From Owenia fusiformis (taxonomy: Eukaryota > Annelida > Polychaeta > Sabellida > Oweniidae): DNA of 64,000 nt. A model generated the notes under the pieces. It searched no databases. It was not told where the DNA came from and was given only the letters and a program-made list of their open reading frames with translations. Numbering within the stretch: the first letter of the stretch is position 1; each line of letters starts with the position of its first letter. The DNA is taken from the NCBI GenBank assembly GCA_903813345.2, contig CAIIXF020000001.1:38223366-38287365 (forward strand). Direction: 5' to 3'. Below, one piece after another: positions 49,405-58,501 of this stretch. The translations under genes were made by a program, and so were the position numbers.

Positions 49405-49575
49405 AATCTGGGCTGTAGCCGGGATTTGACGGGGGGGGGGGGGTCATTTTTATAAAAATCCAAGGGATTCACTTTTGAAATGGCCAAAAAATGACCAAAA
49501 CCCTTGAAAAAGTGCTCAGCTGCATGGTTTTGAAAGCATTTTTGGCAATGGTAGAAGGTCCTGGCTACGGGCCTG
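49405..49575. mobile_element. G-run MITE-like piece (GGCTGTAGCC...GGCTACGGGCC)
   Basis: GGGCTGTAGCCGGGATTTGA plus a G-run on the left and GGTCCTGGCTACGGGCC on the right make a crude inverted end. The interior has CAAGGGATTCACTTTTGAAA and CATTTTTGGCAATGG. It resembles the segment at 24440-24610. Confidence 0.5.
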
Positions 49576-49624
49576 TTACATAAGTTTGTTAATGATAGAT
49601 TCAAACTGATAGCATGGTCGGTCA

Positions 49625-49850
49625 TACGGGGGTCCTATCCTTAAATCCATAAATACTCTGATAGGACGCTGTCCCGGGGTTTTTGTGTCGTTTCGTTCAG
49701 TAAATAGCACTGGTTGCGAGACTATTTTAGTACGTGTTTCGTATCCATATATACTCTGATAGGACGCTGTCCCGGGATTTTCGTGTCGTTTCGTTCAGTA
49801 AATAGCACTGGTTGCGAGACTATTTCAGTACGTGCTTCGAAAACCATCAG
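49625..49850. repeat. Two tandem ~105-bp units
   Basis: ATACTCTGATAGGACGCTGT, CCCGGG, GTGTCGTTTCGTTCAGTAAA and GCACTGGTTGCGAGACTATT occur twice in direct order with very few differences. Confidence 0.8.
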
Positions 49851-50085
49851 CACGGGTTTAGGAAACCCGGGTTCTGTCAGTGTTTGCCATCGACCCTTTC
49901 TCAGTAAAACTGGGGAAGTTTTAATTCATTGATATATTTAGTCGAAAATGAATATTCAGTTAGCTATCAGGCTATGGAACGAAAGATGAGTTTCTCGAAA
50001 TATTCTAATTGCCCCCTGGCCTTAAGTGTAGCCATGGAAAATGTACTCTTACATTGCTAGAGTCACTTATGGATCATATCACATA

Positions 50086-51357
50086 CACTCCCCTCCATAA
50101 GTTTGGCAACCTTAGCTCCCCCATTGAACTACGTGTTAAAACCTCTTTACGTTTGAATTTTTATTTACTTAACCGGCGGTGAAATAACTTATAATATCGA
50201 TGGAAACGTAACTTGACTTTATTTCCAATCGCTCCAAATTTTCTAATTTTTTTCCTCAATAAGAATAGGTCGAAAACTGATGATAAATTTGATGAAATTT
50301 TGAAAACCGTCATTCCCATGTAATCCAATGGGAAATGGAAGGGTTCGGGGCAAATCAGAAATCAGGATATGTTTTCAGTAAAAGATTCAGCAAAAAATAT
50401 TTTTATATAGAAAATTAGATTGTCTAACTTTTTTGTACACTAACTGTTTAGTTTATTTGATGAATACTAAAGTTAATTTTCCGCCTCCTACATGTTATTT
50501 CAATGGGAGAGGTTTTTTGAAAAACAATTTTGACTTTAAAGCCCTATAATTTTGTTGAACCTGAAGAAGCATATCAATTTTTGTAAAATAAAGTTAGCGA
50601 ATTCAATTGCCTGCCTAACTCGTATTTTTGCAAGGACTCGGATGGATGGATATTCTGTCATACGACTTGCGGTAAACCTACCATTTCCCACTGGTTAACA
50701 TGGGAATGTCGATTTTCAAAAAGTCATCAAATTTATCATCAATTTTCGACTTATTGTAAATGAGGAAAAAATTGAGAAAATTTGGAGTTATTGGAAATAA
50801 AGTCAAATTACGTTTCCATCAATAGTATATATAGAGGATATCCTATGATTTATGAGTGATATGATTTTTATCCACGATCCGAATGGATATGATATCTGCA
50901 CGAGCGAGCGTAGCGAGAGAGTGCAGATATCAATATCCATGAGTGGATTAAAATCATATCACGAGTAAATCATAGGATGTTCTTTTTATTCCATAATTAA
51001 AGTCATCGTCAGAATCGTCGGACATTAAGTGATTTAATTCGAATTTTCCAAACGATCCGGCGATGTTGACACTGAGCCTCGTTTTGAGTCTGAAGTAGCA
51101 AAAATCCATAAACCATCGCATACGACGTCGTATGTCATGGCTAAAAAACCGTATGCTATGGTTAAGTGAAAATTTGTCAAAAATATCATATTTTACCACT
51201 GATTACAAAAATACCGTTTTTATTTTCACATGTTATCCTATGAATATCATGCTAACTATGGAATAAAAGTATTTGCATCGCAGGTTAAGTAAATAAAAAT
51301 TCGAACACGTAGTTCAATGGGGGAGCTAAGATTGCCAAACCTATGGAGGGGAGTAGG
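50086..51357. mobile_element. Palindromic TIR element, TA duplication, copy 2, with an insert
   Basis: Same family as 36885-37760: starts CACTCCCCTCCATAAGTTTG after TA and ends CCTATGGAGGGGAGT, with a slightly altered right end before TA. Compared with copy 1 it has an extra ~440 bp (about 50828-51267), which makes it 1.27 kb. Confidence 0.78.
50828..51267. mobile_element. Insert with a long hairpin inside the palindromic element
   Basis: Missing from the related copy at 36885, where AATAGTATAAGTATTTTCAT is continuous. It holds a near-perfect inverted repeat: ATCCTATGATTTATGAGTGA near 50839 pairs with the inverse ending near 50980, around GCGAGCGTAGCGAGAGAGTG. A second TTATCCTATGAATATCATG occurs near the right end. 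The class is unknown. Confidence 0.6.
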
Positions 51358-51367
51358 TACACGTTAA

Positions 51368-51634
51368 TGTCATGATATGTATTCTATTATGCTAATTATA
51401 ACATATTCTTGAGTTTTGTTTATTACTTACTTATTAGGCAATTAACTTTATATTACATTTTTTGCATACTGTACTAGTTAATAATAATTAGCAAGGTAAA
51501 AGGTAGAGACATGAATAAGTGAACTAAGTATGAGATGTAAGCCAGTGTGTATGTAGAGTGTAGAGTAGCAAGATGTAGGTGATTTTGTAACCTTGAATAA
51601 CTTGAATAAAGAACCTTTAAAAGACTTCTTGACA
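51368..51634 (+). repeat. 5' LTR
   Basis: 267 bp, TG...CA, beginning TGTCATGATATGTATTCTAT and ending TTCTTGACA. An AATAAA near 51605 could be the polyadenylation signal. The first 150 bp are identical to 63311-63460. The left neighbour is the end of the palindromic element; no target duplication can be tested because the right end is lost. Confidence 0.88.
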
Positions 51635-51636
51635 AA

Positions 51637-51650
51637 TGGGGGCTCGTCCG
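51637..51650 (+). promoter_or_regulatory. Primer binding site, proline-tRNA type
   Basis: TGGGGGCTCGTCCG lies two bases after the LTR. It equals the first 14 bases of the primer site that murine-leukaemia-type retroviruses pair with tRNA-Pro (established knowledge). The match ends at the next base. Confidence 0.85.
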
Positions 51651-51981
51651 TACAATAGCTAAGATCAAGTTAAAGATGGCAAATAAGAAAACATCAAGTA
51701 TGTACTTACTCTTTTATTAAAGTAATTGTATGTTCCTTCTTACTGTTCTAGTGTGTACATGTGAATTTGCTAGCTTAAAGTTCTATAATCACCTACTATC
51801 TTGTAGGTACATCAGTAGTAGTAGTAGTACTTAGTAGTAGTATAGTCTGAAAAGTGTCTTAGTATATATTATCTAGCAGTGATTCAATTTTTGGAAAAAC
51901 AGAATATCCTTTTTACATGAAGTGCACAACTTCACCAATCCTATTATAATTAGAGAACACCAAAATTTTTGCTGTTGTTTT

Positions 51982-52198
51982 AAATATTGTCGTTGACAAT
52001 ATTTATTTGTTCCTCTTCCCTAAATATTGTCGTTGACAATATTCATTAATTCCAATTCCCCATATTTTTTTTTCGTCGTTTACTATATCTATTGGTTCCC
52101 ATTCCATACATTTTTTTGTTTATATTTCGGGTACATGAACCTTTATCTCTGTTTTATTTTGAGTGCTTAGTCCCACTTTCCCAAAATTGTAGAGCACT
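51982..52198 (+). repeat. Retrotransposon leader hairpin repeats, left part
   Basis: AAATATTGTC-GTT-GACAATATTT, a 10-bp stem with a 3-base loop, at 51982-52004, and a near copy at 52022-52044. Then comes a block with GAACCTTTATCTCTGTTTTA and CTTTCCCAAAATTGTAGAGC that is repeated in the right part (57678-58125). The repeats identify the two parts as one leader split by a later insertion. Confidence 0.8.
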
Positions 52199-53136
52199 CA
52201 TTCTATTCTCTCATCACTACCCGTCATTCAACATAACACCAACTTTCAGTTTCAAGGAATGAGAGCACTTGGCACCCGTGTTTATTAGTAGCGTTATCCC
52301 GCAAGACGGGGTTGACAAGACACAAATGTTTGTTCGATTATCGAGGACTCATTGTGCATAAAATGTATGTATACAGATCAAATTAACGTTAATAATCAAG
52401 ACTATATAAAGTATAATGATATCTCAGTTAATCCTAGAACTATTAATACGTATAAAGTGAATCTGATTGGCACCATTAAAACCTCTACTCTTATTATGAG
52501 AGACCGAGGACTCCTTAAAAGCTTTAAAAAGAAACCATCTTCATCTAAACTGAGGTTTCTTTGGAGATGAAAAGGTATGTCAATCAAAACCACTATCTAC
52601 ATGTATATTATTACTGAACAATACTCTTACAAGAGTTGATACATAATGTTTGAAATTTACGAATACAACACTGTAATGTGAATATTAAAACGAAGTGTAT
52701 GTGTTGACTACACGGTGCCAAAGCTCAGAATGTCTATCTATACACTCTACCTTCACCACGAAAACATCCACTCACTCACATAACTCTACATTGAACTGAA
52801 CTCATCGTTCAGCCAATAGAAGGCATTTATGTTCTAAAGTCGCTACGCTCCACCGAACATAAATAGGCATTCTATTCTCTCATCACTACCCGTCATTCAA
52901 CATAACACCAACTTTCAGTTTCAAGGAATGAGAGCACTTGGCACACAGAAAATCTAAAGAACGGGAAAGATATAGAACAATAAATTGATTATGTCAATTT
53001 GAATCCACAGATTCTAGATACCAACACTTTATAGATAAAAGTATCAGTCTTCGGCAGAAATACTTATTCAACAATCCTGTCTTTAAATGTCGAATTATTT
53101 TACACTGAACCAATGCTAAAATATAATGTCATCTCA

Positions 53137-53356
53137 ATGTAAAGCAAAAAGCAGCAAACCCTAAGTTACACATTGCAATGTCTCCAAGAGGTATAAAGTT
53201 CAATGATCGCTTCGTGTTAGGAAGAATCATAACAAACAATGCTGTAACTGGCTCCGTCTGCGATTGTTTGAATATCAGTTCAAATGTCCCATCGCTGATA
53301 TATTTGACTGATGTTGAATCACAAATGTTATGAAGTCCATATGACGTATATCCATC
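53137..53356 (-). other. Coding-like open stretch inside the inserted unit
   Basis: Minus-strand frame without Met start reads YTSYGLHNICDSTSVKYISD, GTFELIFKQSQTEPVTALFV and MILPNTKRSLNFIPLGDIAM before a stop at 53137. Upstream, the same frame continues after a TAG with INTTERMYNCLVTNMLSNLT. The composition looks coding, but the family is not recognised. It could be a captured exon or an old transposon fragment. Confidence 0.3.
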
Positions 53357-53899
53357 CTATGTCAGATTTGACAACATATTTGTCACAAGGCAATTGTACA
53401 TTCTTTCAGTTGTGTTGATCAGCCCTTTAGCACAACGGTGCTTGCAACATCTGTGCCAAAATCCCTTAGTTCGGCATATAAACATCGCTTTACTTTAATT
53501 ACTGCTCTACCAGCCTGGAAATATATCCATTAACAAATTTTAAATGTATAATTACAACAATATCTTTAACAATAAATCTTTTCGTGAACGATTCACTGAT
53601 TTTCCAACAGCTCATCTGCAATTCAGCAATATCTAAAGAAAATTGTTCAATATAAATGGACACCATCCAGATCAAAATACCTGAAAAGTAATTGACCAAT
53701 GAAATACATATAGAAATCGTCAGGTTGTATATTGCCTATCATGACATGTTTACCTGTGAATTGTAATTCTTATGCAGTGGTACATTACACACGTCTAAAC
53801 TATAAACTTGTGTCAGCATATACATCGTAATCTCACATATATAGAAATGTCGTTAGCAATTCTCATTTTGTGCACTATCATATATAACCTGGTGTATTC

Positions 53900-55735
53900 A
53901 CGTGCATTTCTCAATATGTTTATCTGAATATCTCTGCGAGTTTACCTAAACATCTCAATGTTTACCTGAACATCCCAATGTTTTTGCCTATACATTTCAA
54001 TGTGTTTACATACACATCACATTACATCTGTATATCCCGTATGTTTCAAGGATTTTCCAGTTTTCTTGCCCGCGCATTACAGTTTGCTAACCTTCAAACC
54101 ACAATGTGCTTACCTTCACATCATATTGTGATTAACTGCAACAATGGTGTGCATATCTACACATCAAGATGTGCTTACCTACACATCACTGTGTACTTAC
54201 CTGCACATCACGATGTGCTTACCTGCACATCACAGGGTGCTTACCTACACATAACAGTGTGCTTGCCTACACATTACAATGTGCTTGCCTACACATTACA
54301 GTGTGCTTACCTACACACCACTATTTACTTACCTGCACATCACGATGTGCTTACCTGTACATCACAGGGTGCTTACCTACACATTACAGTGTGCTTACCT
54401 ACACATTACAATGTGCTTACCTATACATTACAGTGTGCTTACCTACACATTACAGTGTGCTTACCTGCATATCTCGCTGTGCTTACCTGCACATCACTGA
54501 TACCCTGCACATCATGACGTGCTTACCTGCTCATCAAAGTATGCTACCCTGTACATCACGTTGTGTTACCCTGCCTATCACGGTATGCTACTCTGCACAT
54601 CGCTGTGTGCTACTCTGCACATTACAGTGTGCTTACCTGCACATCACAGTGTGTTACCCTGCACATCACGGTGTGCTAGCCTGCACGTTGCGGCGTGCTA
54701 ATATACACATCACACTGTGTTACTCTGCACATCACGGTGTGCTAATCTTCACATCACAGTGTGCTAGCCTGCACGTCACGGCATGCTCATATACACATCA
54801 CACTGTGTTACCCTGCACATAACGTTGTGCTAACCTGCACATCACAGTGTGCTACCCTGCACATCACGGTGTGCTAGCCTTCACGTCACAGCGTGCTTAT
54901 ATACATATCACACTGTACTAACCTGCACATCACGGTGTGCTAACCTGCATGTCACGGCGTGCTAACCTACACAATAAAATGTGCTACCAATCACATAACT
55001 TGTGCTTACTTACATATCTCAGTTGGTTAACCTTCATATCACAGTGTGTTTACGTACACATCACAGTGGCTTACCTGTACGCGCCATGTTATGCATACAT
55101 ACACGTCCCGTTTTAATTTATCTGTACATCACAGTGTGTTTACCTGCATATAATGGTCTGCTTACGTTCAACTATCAGTGTGCTAACCTGCACGTAATGG
55201 TATGCCTGCCTTTATATTACGGTGTGCTAACATTCACATCACGTTGCATGTCACAATAATATGCTTACCTATGCATGCATCACAGTGTGGTCACCTGTAA
55301 ATCAGTGTGTACGATCTGCAAATCCCATTGTGCTAGCCTATATATTACAATGTGCTTTCATGCACATCCCAGTGAGAGTACCTCTTCATCGCAATTTGAT
55401 TGTATGAGCATTACAGTGCTTACATGTAGATCACAATGTGTTATCTTGTACACCACGTTATTCTCACCTGAATATCACTGTTTACCTCCACAGCAAAGTA
55501 TCTTGATATGCTTACCTGCACCTAGTGATGTGCTTACCTGCATATCATGGCGTGCTTTCTTGCACGGCATTACCTGTCCATTCGAATATGCTAAGCTGTA
55601 TAAGATGTTAATGAATGTTCTTACACAACCCAGTGTGCTTGTCTGTATAGCAATTGTGCTAAATGCGCAATACATGCATTTGCTAATATAAGCGTGCACA
55701 TTATCTTCAATGTGCTGTATCAACAAACTAATATC
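53900..55735. repeat. Degenerate 20-22-bp minisatellite (GTGCTTACCTGCACATCACA)
   Basis: Roughly 70-80 units of the type GTGCTTACCTACACATTACA. They are most regular between 54160 and 54900 and decay on both sides (CTCAATGTTTACCTGAACAT at the left, CAGTGTGCTTGTCTGTATAG at the right). Units change from CTTACC to CTACCC and CTAGCC along the array, so it has sub-families. ORFs rich in CLPTHHxVLTCTSxCAYLHI are by-products. Confidence 0.9.
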
Positions 55736-57493
55736 TATGTCAAATAAACCATTGCTTTAACTATTTAGCCTGTGCCTGATTATACTGTAACTTTAAAATG
55801 AATCTTAAATCTTAAAGCAAATACATGTTAACTTTTACCACCAAAACGTGTGAATTAAACTTTACCCGGGTCTTGTTCCACAAAAGGATTGTTTGAAAAC
55901 GCCTCTTTTTATGATTTTAAAAGCCTAAAGTCAAAATGTTAAGCTTTTGCAACGCTAAAGTTCTCATTGCATTACGTTTTAAAATTAATGAACAACCTTC
56001 TTGATGAAAGTAGTAGTTCGAAATCAAGCTTCACTGTCCTGTCATCTAGATCTACAAAAATGCTTAACGATTGTCTACCCTGGAATAAACTCTAATTTCA
56101 ACTCTATATTAACCTATAACATTTTTAAAAATGGGCACATCCAAATGCCTTCGTATTAAGTTTTGATAATCTGTCAACCACAATTCTAGTTTTGAAGATA
56201 TTTCAAGTAAGCTTATAAAACTACTTTATACGTGTAACTCTTTCTACATTGAAATATTTTGCTTTCTTTTTCTGAACAATTACTGTGAGAAAACTCACCT
56301 TTGAAAATAACGCCTGTGCAAGCACTATCAAACATCATCATCACCATCTTGTAAAGTCATTAAATAACTGATTATCTAGCCAAAAAGCGTTTTCCCAATC
56401 AAGCCTCTGTGTTTACGAGTTAGTAAAACATGTCGAGTCTTTGATTAACGTTTTTAACTAACTCCTATACGTTTAAACGTGTTTGATCTTTTCTGAAACC
56501 TGTATTTATTTGAAAATCTAATATGTCATTACTTGTTATCAAGTTGAAATTCTGAACATTGACCACTAAATTTGATCTTTCTACAAATTATTTATTTTTA
56601 CTGCCTGCTTTATATACGCTTTATTTTTTAAACGAATCGGTTCATCTAAAATAGCTATTGTGAAACAAACCTATCAACTTTTGAATATCAATCTCTCAGT
56701 TCTAATACCGAGGAAAAGAACATAAAATACGAAAAGAACTTGTGAAGGCCTCCCAATTGAGGAAACACTATAACATGTTGGTACAAGTACTTGTACGTAC
56801 ATAGATTGAAATCTACGACGAAGACCTCTAAACAAATCTTGTAAGCACCGAACTACTGTCAGTCATGTAAATCCCTGAAGAGATATCTAGCATTTCAAAC
56901 AATAACATAAGAAAACATAATAATTTAATTGGCTACTTAACTTATTCGTGATTGCAGTAGTCGTTGAGCTCATTGCTCCCAAAATGACCTTGATATGGCC
57001 CAGCTTCGCCGCATTGAAACCAGACATCGGTCATCATTGGTAATCATGCTCACCCCGGCACTGCCCGATACTATGTTGTCGTAAAACAAGTTGCGACCTC
57101 TTGAGTCTAGTGGTACATACTGTAGGACATCCAGAACTTTCTGAAACGTAAAGGACCTCGAGAAAGCCTTTGTTACCAATTTTGTTATTTTATTCGAAGC
57201 TTCTCTTACGCTTTTTTATATATAGATGTTGATTGTACTATCTGAGGTGATTGGAGTCATATTATTAACAGTTTATAACCAAAAGACATCTAACGTACCT
57301 GTTCAAACTAATCAATTTATTTTTTCGTAATATAAAAGTTTTACCTTCTGTAATATTCTCCTCATATGACTGTGCTATTGTAAGTCAGCTGTTTCAACTA
57401 TGTAGTAACGAGTAATATGGAGGTTTCATCAAATGTGTCTTGAACTTTCGAATTAAATTCGACAAAAGTTGTCTAATCTGTTGGTTTATTGAA
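55736..57493. other. Interior of the second inserted unit
   Basis: AT-rich DNA after the minisatellite. Apart from the exon-like segment at 57054-57140, nothing is recognised. Confidence 0.35.
57054..57140 (-). other. Candidate captured exon, 29 codons
   Basis: On the minus strand, CTTTACGTTTCAG precedes an open segment KVLDVLQYVPLDSRGRNL, FYDNIVSGSAG, followed by GTGAGC. The length is an exact multiple of three, with good splice sites on both sides. The family is not recognised. As it lies inside a mobile unit with fixed ends, it may be a captured host exon; chance is also possible. Confidence 0.3.
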
Positions 57494-57677
57494 TAAAACG
57501 AAGTGTATGTGTTGACTACACGGTGCCAAAGCTCAGAATGTCTATCTATACACTCTACCTTCACCACGAAAACATCCACTCACTCACATAACTCTACATT
57601 GAACTGAACTCATCGTTCAGCCAATAGAAGGCATTTATGTTCTAAAGTCGCTACGCTCCACCGAACATAAATAGGCA

Positions 57678-58125
57678 ATCTCATTGGTTAGTATAAATAT
57701 TGTCGTTGACAATATTTATTAGTCCTCATTCCGTACAATTTTTTTTTCAATTATATTTCAGGTACAGGAACCTTTATCTCTGTTTTATTTCTAGCGCTCA
57801 AAGTCCTACTTCCCCAACATTGTTGAGCGCTCAATCTCATTGGTTAGTCTAAATATTGTCGTTGATAATATTTATTAGTTCTCATTCTGTACAATTTTTT
57901 TTTCATTTATATTTCAGGTACAGGAACCTTTATCTCTGTTTTATTTCTAGTGCTCAAAGTCCTACTTTCCCAAAATTATTGAGCACTTGGTCTAATTTGT
58001 TTGTCCAAATATTGTCGTTTACAATATTTTTGGATTCTAATTGCCCAACCATTTCCTTGTACAGGAATATCACTAGTGCACTAATTGCCACTTTCCTTAA
58101 ATTACAGAGCACTTTATTAGTCTAC
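57678..58125 (+). repeat. Retrotransposon leader hairpin repeats, right part
   Basis: Three units of about 155 bp. Each carries AATATTGTCGTT hairpins (57695-57717 perfect; 57851-57873 and 58007-58029 with one change), then a T-run, TATATTTCAGGTACAGGAAC, CTTTATCTCTGTTTTATTTC and a TTGAGCGCTCAATCTCATTG-type junction. The units are part of the untranslated leader before ORF1. Confidence 0.8.
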
Positions 58126-58501
58126 ATATCGTTGCTCACAAGATTCTTTTGTTACAGAAACCAACATTTTTATGTAACAAGTTTAGTCACAGGATCTTAT
58201 TAATCAGATTACTTCTTATATCAATACAGTATTTATATCAGTATTTTTAGTCCATGCTACACTCTAATTGCCCAATTTTTGGATAAGTGGTGCTCATAAG
58301 CACATTTGCAATTTTAGAAAGAAAAATCTGAGCATATTTCATTGGTTTACTATAACTTTCATTTAAAACAAGTTGAAAATGCTCACAATTTATCATTACT
58401 ATTACTTCATTACTTCTAACCGAAAAATAGTAGTTGTGGTGTAAATTAAAAATTTATGTTAGGATAAAGAGATCAAACGTACGTAGTCTTATTTAAGCAA
58501 A
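58126..58501 (+). other. End of retrotransposon leader before ORF1
   Basis: No further hairpin repeat and no other gene. The context TTAAGCAAAATGG fits the ORF1 start at 58502. Confidence 0.5.

Larger units (their letters stand above)
52199..57677 (+). mobile_element. Tandem pair of Helitron/HINE-like units inserted in the leader
   Basis: Two units head to tail, 52199-52868 and 52868-57677. Both start with the same 77 bp (CATTCTATTCTCTCATCACT...) and both end with the same 184 bp (TAAAACGAAGTGTATGTG...AAATAGGCA). Both shared ends are identical by eye, while the interiors differ completely. Each end has a perfect 10-bp stem ATTTATGTTC/GAACATAAAT with a 20-base loop, five bases from the terminus. 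The leader repeat at 57824-57846 shows the empty site, with at most CA duplicated. Fixed ends, variable middle, a 3' hairpin and tandem insertion resemble Helitron- or Helentron-derived HINEs. The CTRR end is missing, so the class is a hypothesis. Confidence 0.55.

Noticed and set aside
53978-54822. ORFs of 179 and 217 codons, Cys/His-rich, resembling a zinc-binding repeat protein
   Set aside because: Direct translation of the 20-22-bp minisatellite; unit length is not a multiple of three and frames interchange.
52686-57677. The 184-bp direct repeats (52686-52869, 57494-57677) as LTRs of a second retrotransposon
   Set aside because: The repeat does not begin with TG, no primer site or polypurine tract adjoins it, and the 77-bp start repeat next to it is better explained by tandem units with fixed ends.
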